Shown one piece after another: positions 22,501 through 34,500 of a stretch of DNA of 64,000 nt. Source of the stretch: Melitaea cinxia (Eukaryota; Arthropoda; Insecta; Lepidoptera; Nymphalidae); NCBI RefSeq assembly GCF_905220565.1, contig NC_059419.1:5814826-5878825 (forward strand), written 5' to 3'. The notes under the pieces were generated by a model. That model was given only the letters and a program-made list of their open reading frames with translations, had not been told where the DNA came from and did no database searches. The translations under genes and the position numbers were made by a program. Each line of letters opens with the position of its first letter. Position 1 is the stretch's first letter.

Positions 22501-25500
22501 GACATATTAGGTATCCGCGTAAGATCGATCACTAGGCGCGCGCGCGGGAAGATGGACGTACTCCGACGTACAAACCTTATGGCGGCGCTTGCCCAACTGA
22601 CCTAGTGACCTACTAATTGAATTTAGGGGGGAATTAGAATTGGCGGGGGTTGCGGCGGGCGGCGGCAAGCGGCACAGTACAAGGCCAAGGCCGCACGCGC
22701 CGCCATTATGGCTGAAAATTAATGTGTCTACATTTCATTTATTTAATATGAAATGTGTGGGAATTTTGTCAAAAATTAAGTACCTATTTTTTTTACATAA
22801 TTCGAATGAGAATCATGTACCAAGTATCCTCTGTAAATATTGATAGTAATTCACCAGTCACCCTGTATATATTATAGATTATGTGTACTAAACATTTTTG
22901 AATATCATATCAAAAATTGACCGCTCCAGCGGGATTCGAACCCGCGTCTTCGACATACCGTGTCGACGCTCTAGCCAATTAAGCTATGGAACGATATACC
23001 CGCTAGAGCGAAACTTTTGATATGATGATTTTTACTTTCGGTTTAAGCGAACCGTGGCGCCGTCTATAGTGAGTTCTTTACAGAGACCCGTAACTATTCA
23101 AAGTTTCATATTACAATGAAAATCTTTGACAGGAGACGACACCATGCTATTTTTAATATGTACGATTTTATTTTTGTGTTACCCACAATTAGGAATTCTA
23201 AACATTTTTGAATATCATATCAAAAATTGACCGCTCCAGCGGGATTCGAACCCGCGTCTTCGACATACCGTGTCGACGCTCTAGCCAATTAAGCTATGGA
23301 ACGATATACCCGCTAGAGCGAAACTTTTGATATGATGATTTTTACTTTCGGTTTAAGCGAACCGTGGCGCCGTCTATAGTGAGTTCTTTACAGAGACCCG
23401 TAACTATTCAAAGTTTCATATTACAATGAAAATCTTTGACAGGAGACGACACCATGCTATTTTTAATATGTACGATTTTATTTTTGTGTTACCCACAATT
23501 AGGAATTCTAAACATTTTTGAACATTTTTGTAAAGAACTCACTATAGACGGCGCCACGGTTCGCTTAAACCGAAAGTAAAAATCATCATATCAAAAGTTT
23601 CGCTCTAGCGGGTATATCGTTCCATAGCTTAATTGGCTAGAGCGTCGACACGGTATGTCGAAGACGCGGGTTCGAATCCCGCTGGAGCGGTCAATTTTTG
23701 ATATGATATTCAAAAATGTTTAGAATTCCTAATTGTGGGTAACACAAAAATAAAATCGTACATATTAAAAATAGCATGGTGTCGTCTCCTGTCAAAGATT
23801 TTCATTGTAATATGAAACTTTGAATAGTTACGGGTCTCTGTAAAGAACTCACTATAGACGGCGCCACGGTTCGCTTAAACCGAAAGTAAAAATCATCATA
23901 TCAAAAGTTTCGCTCTAGCGGGTATATCGTTCCATAGCTTAATTGGCTAGAGCGTCGACACGGTATGTCGAAGACGCGGGTTCGAATCCCGCTGGAGCGG
24001 TCAATTTTTGATATGATATTCAAAAATGTTTAGAATTCCTAATTGTGGGTAACACAAAAATAAAATCGTACATATTATGTGTACTATTTGTCACTTCTCT
24101 TTTACACTTCCCTACAGCTTTTGCTATGCAATGTACTATATGCCCAAAGCATGCCTTGAAGAGATCACATTTCTAGCGATAAGATCTTTGTACTCTTCAG
24201 CCTGTAATATCCCACTGCTGGGCATAGGCCTCTTTCCCCATGTAAGAGAAGGATCAAAACTTAACCCAGCACGTTGCTCCAATACGGGTTGGTGGATATT
24301 TTCCTTACTATAAGTAACGATCGCAGCTGTACATGATAACAAGCGGGACCGACATCTTAACGTGCTCTCCAAGGCACGGTGGGGAGACCCAGAAAGACTA
24401 ACAACCAGACTGGAAATAAATATTTGTATAAACACAAATATCCACTACGAGCGGGAATCGAACCCATGACCGTCGGTGCTTAGGCGCCGCCACACGCACC
24501 ATTACCCCAGAGCGGTCGTCACTTGTACACCATTCTTTATTTGTATTATGTTATTGTTTTCGTTTTTGTTGTGTATAATAAAGAGTATAAATAAATAAAT
24601 AGTTTTATGTTATAGGAACAAGATAGTTTTACAAGTGAACTTAAAAGAATATGTTTATAGTAATTTTATTTTTTAGAATGCGCTTTTGTTAGTAAAATTA
24701 CAACATTAACTGACTTACCAGTATATTTACTCACATTTTTAGTCGAGCAGAATTTCTTAAAAATTTAATACATATTAAATTCAACTTTGTATATATGACG
24801 TATTTAGGATAACAATTAGGTCATAATTTAACAAGATAGCGCATTCACAATACTCAGACACCTAATTATCATTTTTCTTAGTATTACTTGTGATCATTAT
24901 TGATAAAAGTTTGACCGTGAGCACTCGGACGTAGGTGTTTTTTTTTTACTTACCACTTGTCTTAAGTAACTATTGTTGTTGTTGTTTTATTTACTCTTTA
25001 TGTATTAGAGATATTAACCTGACTCGAGATTATAATAAAAATATCTTTCCTTTAATTGTGTGACATTACGAGGACACTTTTAGTTATTAAGTACTAACAT
25101 TAGTTATTAAGCTTTCATCTTTTATTTTTACTAACAATTATGGACCTTTGTTGTCCGAGTAATAAACAGTTTTTTAATTGGGTTGTTTGGAAGAAACGGC
25201 TAAATAGCCATAACTCTGCCCATTGCACTTCACAGTCTATAAATGTGTTTAAATGTGTTTAATGTTTAAAATGTAGTTGTGGTGTACGATAAAGTATAAA
25301 TAAATAAAATAAATAAATATTTCATGTTTAAATGACTAGGTTTATGTTCTAACATTGTTTTGTATTAAAAGTTATCATTTAGTGGAAACTTAATATGTCA
25401 TTGTATTCTACTCTATCCGGTTTTGATAAAGGGATACTCCTGTATATTAAAGCACTATTAACAACGATAACAATTTTAAGGTTGGTTTATATAATGTTAA

Positions 25501-28500
25501 ATGATCATAAATCTTTTTGAATTTAAATATAATTTAAAAATATAGTTTTCGTATATAATTACGTTTGCTTGTAAACGAAAAAAAACCGACTTCAATTACA
25601 TGAACCACTAATACAACGTAGGTAGACGAAAGACAAAGGCAAACAGCACAGCCTCCTTGGAGGCGTGTAATACAAACGCGTATCTTTTTTATTTCTTTTA
25701 AAGGAACACCAGACAATACGTAAAAAAAGTTTTACAAAACAACATACAGAAAATTTTCGTTCTCAGTGCTCAACCATTTATAGACAACCACGACTTATAG
25801 TACCTATATAGATGTGTGATATTTAAAAAGGATCAGAAATTAAATGAAATTATCTTTCATTCAGACGTCCAACAGTACCGCTACTTCCGCCACAAAAAGC
25901 AACATTTAATATGGGATTCGGTAAGAGCTCAGTGGGTACGCCTCGCGGGCATCGAGCGCGGCACCACTTGCGCTCAAATACACGCGGCTGCGTCGCGACC
26001 TCCTTGCTCCGAACGACGGTTGAGAATGTATGAAAATTTAAATATCGAAACAAGTTTTTTTTTTTACAGTCGTGTGATAATGGTACATCAGTGGTCAGAT
26101 ATTTGATTTTATTTAATATTAAGAGCTTTGGAAATGTCTAGTAGTCTACACTTATGGCTGGTTTCACCAGTCATGGATAATGATATTAGAAGGATGACAG
26201 TATCCGCACAGTAAAAAGTTTTTAATGAATTATTCCTTTTTACCGTCGAATTCTACTATATTTATGGTATATTTCTATTCGCATAATCTATCCTAAAGTT
26301 GTAGATTATTAATTTGAAGGAGCAGGTCCTACTGGCTTATTCTACCTACCGCTGTCAAAGTCTATTTTTATCGTCATCCGTCAAATAACCTTATTTATAC
26401 GCAACTGGTGAAACAGGCCCTTAATGATGCCACTAAATTAGACATTTAGGAAAAGTGTCAATTCCAAACTACATTTCAATATATTTTGATTGATTTAAAA
26501 TATCATATATTTTTGTTTATTATACCCATTTATTTGATTGTAAATACATACTTGTACTTAAAGATTACAAATAAAGATATTACATACTTAAAAGATTAAA
26601 AATGAAGATTTTCACTTGAAGTTATTAAAAGTACAGTTTTTAATATTTGTAATATTTATGTACCGTAATGTATAAAGAAATTTTTTGAAATTATATGGAT
26701 TCATATAACATATTTTATTTTATTACAGATTAAATATTTATGGCCTCAACGAAATCAAAGTGCCGGTACAATCAATACTGACATTGATTCTCTTGGAAGT
26801 GTTCAACCCATTCTACGTGTTTCAATTATTTACAATAGCGGTGTGGCTCGCTGAACCTTACTATTACTATTGTGTAGCTATAATACTTATGTCCACTTTT
26901 GGTGTATCAACATCTGTTATACAAACAAAGAAGGTGAGTGTTACCCTATCAATTATTTTATTTTATTTATTATCCTGTAAAGTGGACCAATTTCTAGTGT
27001 ATAAATTATAGGCATTTTAAGTGATTTTTGAAATACCAATGTATTTCATAGAAAAAAACCGACGTTAACATCAGTATAACGTCAATTTAAAATTCCGAAA
27101 CCGACTGAAAAACGCTGTTGCTATCTGTGGCGTTGGAAATTTGTCTTGTTTGACGTCACATATAAGCTAATCTAACCTTAAAATATTACGGAAGTTAAAA
27201 TAAATTTCATTATTTTACTTCATATTTATTGGATAAAATAGTGGTCCACATAAAATCACAAAGTATTTGTCTCTGTTAACAAATAGAACACAAATGTGTT
27301 CCGATCTGTTAACGAAATGAACGAAGGCTGTTTTTGTCACTGTTTTTTTTTACACAGTTATTGATAGAAAGACCAAAATTTTTAGTATTTCGTATTTGCA
27401 ATGTTTACTTATTTTTTTTAACTGTCTTTAATGACGTATTTATTTTTGATGTTGCTATGTAGATACATATAGGTACACTAATTGTGACAAATTCCAATAT
27501 TTTTGTAACAAGAAGGGTACTAGTAACAAAAAAAAAAAAAAAAAATGATATAATGCATATTAAGAGTATTTCTTTCCATCATAGAAGTCGATTTGTATTG
27601 ATTGGTTAATAAAAGCCAGGTTGCTATCATCATTTTAGCCCATCACAGTCATACATGGACATAGACGCCAAAAATGGCGTGAACTCGTGTGTTTTGCCCA
27701 TAGTCACCACGCTGGGCAGGCGGGTTGGTGACCGCAGGGCTGACTTTGTCGCACCGAAAACGCTGCTACCCGTCTTCGGCCTGTGTATTTCATGTTGTTC
27801 GATGGTTATACCGCCATCGGTCGGCTTTGTAAGTTCCAAGGTGGTAGCGGAACTGTGTTATCCCTTAGTCGCCTCTTACGACACCCACGGGAAGAGAGGG
27901 AGTGGCTATATTCTTTACTACCGTAGCTACACAGTAGAAGTATAACGAAACAAAAATTGCACCTAACAACCGAACACATCGTGATCGATATAAAACGCTT
28001 CGTAACCAAATCGTTTTTTGAATATTAATTCCCAACACAGTTGTTCATTTCGGCGTCAGGTCGCGGCCATGGTTCGATGCCTCTCGCAAAAGAACTTGTA
28101 GCTCCAAGTTGGGGAGTTTTCGGACTTAGGCTGTAGTAATAGATGCAGGAATCCACAGGCGAATAGCCTGAAGAAGAGGTTCAACGCTGCCTCTAGCTCT
28201 TGCAGGAAGCAAATCGCTAGGGCAAAGTTCAAACACATTGGCAAAATTGGCAAGAGGCTGTTGGGCTTTCCAACTCGAACTCGTGCCTTTTGGTTTCATG
28301 CCAAAGCCGCCGAGGGTAGCTTCTGTCACTCTTCACTACCATTATTGCTCGAATGTGAAGGCAGCTTGGCACGAGAGAAAGCGAAACTTCTTTGTATTCT
28401 TTTCGGTCAAATTCAGCTCTTGACGAAGAGGAAAACGCTCCACCGACCCTCCCTTGATGCGTGCACGGGATGCGTAAAGCGTTAATCGTTCAGCAAAGTG

Positions 28501-31500
28501 CCGTTCGTCGTGTTTTGCATTTACTCGCCGTCAATAAGTCCAGTGGTCCTGATAGTATTCCGGCCCTCAACCTCGCTTAAAACGTGTTTCCTTGAATTGA
28601 CCTCGGTTCTAACGCGTTTATTCTCACTCCTTTCCACCACTGGTATAGTACCGTCTTCGTGGAAAGTAGCAATTGTAGAGGGTAGGGCTAGGGGTAGACA
28701 TCACTAATATTATATATAACTAACATATAATTTCGGGGTCACTTGGAGAGCAAAGCCAAACTGATTGCAAAAATGCTAGGGGATCTGAACAAGGCGGGCC
28801 GGTACTTCACATCGAGATATCAGCTACTGCTTTATAAGGCTCAGCTCCATCCCCATGTGGAGTATTGTTTGTACCTGGTGGTTTGGACAGGTCTCTCAGA
28901 CTCAATACCAACTCCACACATTTGACTCCATCCAACTTCGGGCAGTTCGCATTGTCGACAGTCCCATACTTACGGACGGTTTATAGCCTTTAAGTTAAGG
29001 AGAGACATTGGCTCCCTGTGTGTTTATAACCGTCTTTATAAGAGTATTCTGAAGAACTTTGATATAGAGCTATCGTCACGTTTTTACTATATCACTCGTC
29101 GTTGAAGGACTTAGTTTTATCCACACCACTTAGATGCTTGGGTTGCAACCAATGCACGAGGTTCACGCGCATTTTTCGTACATGCAAACTGTGGATTGAT
29201 CTTCCTTGTGAGGTTTTCCCTGAGCGTTATAATTTGGGGGTTTTCATCTTTTCCCTAAAGGCCGATAATGTACCCCCAACTCCTCTTATGTTGCAGAGGT
29301 CCATGGACATCTGCAATATAAGAGGAGTTGACTCATGGTAGTCATTTAACATCAGACGGTTTTGTTCGATACCCCCTTAAGTTTTACTTATATTTTGTAT
29401 AATACCCGCTCACACTATTGGTTAATTTTGCGGAACGGTGCATTAGACTAAATGGTGTTAAATAAACCATTGGTAACTAGCAACGGTTCACTGAGTTTCG
29501 TCGATTGGTGTCGCAGAACCAAGAGAGCCTACGCGCCACGGTGGAGGGCGCGGAAACGGTGCGGCTGTGGGGCGGGCGGAGCGTGGCCAGCCGCGCGCTG
29601 TGCCCCGGCGACGTGCTGCTGCTGCCGCCGCGCGGCTGCACGCTGCTGTGCGACGCCGCGCTGCTCAGTGGCGCCGCCGTGGTGGACGAGAGCATGCTCA
29701 CCGGTGAGCCCTGCGCACGTGACACACTTACAGGTGCACAACTGTACACGGCGCGGCTGTGGGGCGGGCGGCGCGTGGCCAGCCGCCGTGGTGGACGAGA
29801 GTATGCTCACCGGTGAGCCCTGCGCACGTGACACACTTACAGGTGCACAACTGTACACGGCGCGGCTGTGGGGCGGGCGGCGCGTGGCCAGCCGCCGTGG
29901 TGGACGAGAGTATGCTCACCGGTGAGCCCTGCGCACGTGACACACTTACAGGTGCACAACTGTACACGGCGCGGCTGTGGGGCGGGCGGCGCGTGGCCAG
30001 CCGCCGTGGTGGACGAGAGTATGCTCACCGGTGAGCCCTGCGCACGTGACACACTTACAGGTGCACAACTGTACACGGCGCGGCTGTGGGGCGGGCGGCG
30101 CGTGGCCAGCCGCCGTGGTGGACGAGAGTATGCTCACCGGTGAGCCCTGCGCACGTGACACACTTACAGGTGCACAACTGTACACGGCGCGGCTGTGGGG
30201 CGGGCGGCGCGTGGCCAGCCGCCGTGGTGGACGAGAGTATGCTCACCGGTGAGCCCTGCGCACGTGACACACTTACAGGTGCACAACTGTACACGGCGCG
30301 GCTGTGGGGCGGGCGGCGCGTGGCCAGCCGCCGTGGTGGACGAGAGTATGCTCACCGGTGAGCCCTGCGCACGTGACACACTTACAGGTGCACAACTGTA
30401 CACGGCGCGGCTGTGGGGCGGGCGGCGCGTGGCCAGCCGCCGTGGTGGACGAGAGTATGCTCACCGGTGAGCCCTGCGCACGTGACACACTTACGGCCGA
30501 ACCCAATATTCAATCTAAAGATAGAGATAGGTAGTTATCATCGACTGCTAATAACTAACTATCTATCCTTTGTAGTTGTCCCAATAATTCGCATAGGGGA
30601 CTACTATCTCCAGTTAGCTGTAGATAGACCGGCTACCTGAGATCTTCCTTACATTCCAGTATACGCAGCGTCACAAACGACCTTCAGTTATGTTACACAG
30701 ATGTTTTGTAGTATTTAATTTTGTCATACAAATTTTATTCATATTAAAGTAATCTTGTTTTATAAAAATATGGACAAATTAATTTTTACACAGACTTTTT
30801 AATTTATAATAAATGATATTATTTTAATATGGAATCCATGGTAAATCTAGTAACGGAACGTTTTAACACGACACGAAAATACGCTACGACGCCATTACGC
30901 ATTATTGAATCGTTGTTTCGTTTGAATTTGTATAATTTTTTTACAAATCAAAATTCAAATTATACAAATCATTGCAAATTATAGGTACAATCATTCACCA
31001 AATTGTTTGTTTTATTCACAAGATGAGTAAAGTAAGTATTATTTCACAAGAAACATATTATTTTTATTCAATTAATTGTTGCAAAAGAGCAATATCACTT
31101 GAACTGCTACTTGAACTTGAGTCTGCCATTATTTTTCACTCGAAATTAATTTAATTTTAAACAAAGAAAATACTTTTTCAAGTAATAAATCTTAGCTATC
31201 CCCCGAAAACTATAGATCGGATATTGTTGTTACTAAAGATAACCAACGTTACTGACAGATAGAACTCTATTATTATTGGGACGCTTACACTGTCATTTTC
31301 ATACGAACTGTTATCTCTAGTAAGCTATCCTCCCTCTCGTCGATAGACAGCTTTGAAGGATAAGATTGCCTATCGTCGACAAGTTTATTGGGTCAGTAAA
31401 ATGAATGATAGATAGATATTTCTGTCTCTAGTAGGACATAACCAGAGATAGATTGAATATTGGGTTCGGCCGTTACAGGTGCACGACTGTACAGATAGAT

Positions 31501-34500
31501 AGATAGACAGCTCTTCATTCTAAACCCATTCTAGAGGAAAGGTATCTTTCACACAAAAAAGTCAAAATATCTTGAATTTTGTCCTGCAAACCATCCTTTC
31601 ACCGAGGAATCAATGCTCGTGCATTAGTACACTAGTATGAATTTTTTTTTACCTGTTAACGTGTTATTATATTTATGGTTGATTTAATTCGCTGTTTAGT
31701 ATTAATAGCCGCGTGGCGCAACGGTTACAGCCATGGATTGTACCTGTTGAGCTTGACGGTTGCGGGTTAGATCCCGGCATATGACAAACATTCGTTTTGG
31801 CCATACAAGTGTTTGCCGTGGTCTGGGTGTTTGTGCAGTCCTTGTGGGTCTCCACTCTCTCACCGTGCCTCGGAGAGCAAGTTAAGCCGTCGGTCCCGGT
31901 TGTTATCTAAACACCTGATAGCGATCGTTACTCATAGTAGGAAAAATATCCGCCAACACGCATTGGAGCAGCGTGGTGGATTAAGCTCTGATTCTTCTCC
32001 TACATGGGGAAAGAGGCCTATGCTCAGTAGTGGGATATTACAGGCTAAAGCGTTAGTATTAATAGCAATACATAACATTGTAAATGGAATATGGGATCCA
32101 CTTTATATATTATATTATTATTAATAGTACATCAGAAATTATTATTATTTTAAAATTTTCTTCATAGGTGAATCTGTACCAGTAACAAAAACAGCTTTAA
32201 CGAGAATGGACAAAGAATTTGATTTGAAAGAACACAACTCCAGTGTTATATTCTGCGGTACGAAGGTCATACAGACTCGGTACTATAGTAATGAACCCGT
32301 CAAGTAAGTACATAATACATTTTAACTAATTCGTTTATCGTAACACCATATACAGATGTAGACAAATATTAAAATTCATTAAAATAGATTGATGAAATGA
32401 GGATTTTTATTGACGTACGAGGAGAGGTCAAAAAGTTTGCGGAATGGCGGGGTTAGCGTGGCTAGCGGTGAGCTTACTCATCCAGGTATGCGCTAATTCG
32501 GTGACTTATTGTTAGTATATATACCAAGTTTCAGCCTAATCGGGTTATTAGCTTCTGAGTTATCAACGAGTAAACAAGTCAATCGGAAAGAAACTGACCA
32601 CTATGGAAAAAAATGAATATCGTGCCGTCATTAAGTTTCTCACCAAACAAGGAAAGACACCTCAAACCATTTTTCAAGAGACGTCAGCTGTTTATGGGGA
32701 CTGGGAAAACCATGATTTATCAATGGCACACCCTTTTCAAACAAAGGAGGGACTCCATTGAAGATGACCCCCGACCTGGACGGCCGATTGAATCTACCAC
32801 GCCAGAAATAATCGAAAAATTTGAAAACTTGTATCGGAAGATGGCCCAGCTAAAGAAAAAACAGCTTGCAGCATTAGTTGGAGTATCAGAAACAACCATT
32901 TTGAACATCCTACATAAACATCTTGATATGACTAAAGTCTGTGCAAGATGGGTTCCGAGGATGCTTTCTACGCATCAAAAACGTGAGCGCGTCGAAAGTC
33001 AAAGGGAGGAAGTTATTGCCCGACTACTACTGGCGATTAAACTTAGGTTCACTATTATGAATCTGAGTCAAAGCAAGAGTCGATGCAGTGGAAAAAAACG
33101 GCATCCTAAGAAGTATATGGTGTCTTAATCGGCCGGAAAGATCATGGCCACGATCTTTTGGGATACGGAAGGTATCCTTTTGATTGATTATAAGAAACGT
33201 GGTGTTTCCATAACGGGAGAATACTACGCTTCTTTACTAGATCAATTAAAAGAGTTATTAAAGAAAAAAGGCGAGAAAAGTTTACAAAAGGCGTCCTCTT
33301 TTTGCACGACAATGCGCCCGTGCACACAACCCAAGTTGCGACGGCTGCCATTCACCTGTGTGGTTTTGAACAACTGCACCATCCACCCTACATCCTTGAC
33401 CTGGCCCCAAGCAACTATTATTTGTTTCCAAAAATGAAGAAAGAACTGCGTGGAAAAAAAACTAGCGACGATGATGAAGTGAAGTCGGCAATTTCAGCCT
33501 ATTTTGACGCCCAAGACAAATCATTTTTTTTTTCGACGGTATTACTAAGTTATTTGACAGATCTAATAAATGTTATAAATGTAGGGTTAAGGGAGAATAC
33601 ATTGAAAAGGAAAAATAGTTTAATGTTTCATTTCATTATCCTTCCCTGTCATTCCGCGAACTTTTTAACCTCCTCTCGTATAATATATTGAATTGGTGTT
33701 ATCTTTTTGACCCCTATGAATCATACAGTGTTGTATTTGACGACTGTTCTTGAAAATCTGGATTTAATTTTTTTTAATTGACTTCTTGTATAATTTTATA
33801 ATTAGAGCTCATAAATTAAAAACCGACGGCGTGACCAATTTCTTTTTGTTATAGAGCGTTGGTTCTTCGAACAGGATACAACACAACCAAGGGCGAACTT
33901 GTTAGGAGTATTTTGTACCCCGTGCCCGCGGACTTTAAGTTTGACAGAGATTCCTACAAATTTATTATAATTCTAGCCGTCATAGCTCTTGTGGGGTTGG
34001 GGTATACAGTGGCTCTGAAGGTAGGTGATTTTGTTTATTAGTAGCAATACATAACATTATATACCTATCGATTATTAGGATTCTTTATTTGAAGTTTACA
34101 CATCAAGAAACGATGTATAAGCTCGTGGTATGAAAAAATCGTGGAAAGTGAAATCGTGTGAACACTAACACTGAGCTGTGATGTGACCTTCCCCAAGGGT
34201 AACGTTTTACCGCGCAACGTCCCTAGCGAGACAAAGATGAATATATTTATGAATATTACGTAATCGTTCTTAAGGTGATAAAACTTCGGTCGCGTGTTGA
34301 CACATACTTTTTTATATAAAATTATAGATATTACTTTTCTTAACCAACTATAAAAAAAGGAGGAAGTCCTCATAAGTTTTTTTTTTATTGGACCTACCGA
34401 TTTTGATGAATCTTTTTTTTTTTCATCGAAAGCTGGTGCCTGCCATGTGGTCCCATTTAATTTTGATCGACATCTGACAGATACCTATTTGTATCTAACT

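Larger units (their letters stand above)
17129..22865. mobile_element. non-autonomous DNA transposon with 31-bp TIRs, split by a copia element
   Basis: The first 31 bases (starting CAGGGTGACTGGTGAATTAC) are the exact reverse complement of the last 31. TATA flanks both ends, a likely 4-bp (or TA) target duplication. Removing the copia insertion and its 5-bp duplication leaves about 1.36 kb with no transposase. The host site, once closed, reads as an ordinary RTE tail. The TIR plus TATA target does not settle the superfamily. Confidence 0.85.
22891..24076. repeat. array of four tRNA-like 310-bp units, two per strand
   Basis: Two head-to-tail units with the tRNA-like part on the minus strand (starts 22891 and 23201, period exactly 310) are followed by two units in the opposite orientation (starts 23531 and 23841, period 310; the last is cut short at about 24076). 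The right arm starts in a different phase of the unit, so the array is not a simple palindrome. Copies look practically identical. The outer edges share a direct repeat (attatgtgtacta at 22878-22890 and about 24073-24085, of which tgtgtacta cannot be element sequence on the right), like a target-site duplication. Each tRNA-like core is also framed by an imperfect 30-bp inverted repeat (atcatatcaaaa...agcggg), so the unit RNA or DNA could fold into a long stem with the cloverleaf at its tip. Confidence 0.88.

Noticed and set aside
22921..24000. Four functional tRNA-Thr genes
   Set aside because: The cloverleaf is good, but the loop has C instead of U33 and a GGU anticodon not used by eukaryotes. 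The unit also repeats with 237 bases of flanking sequence, like a mobile repeat. Kept only as tRNA-like.
29452..30640. About 15 overlapping ORFs of 75-157 codons on both strands
   Set aside because: They are the same 109-bp minisatellite read in cycling frames. Only 29517-29703 is coding, as ATPase exon 7.
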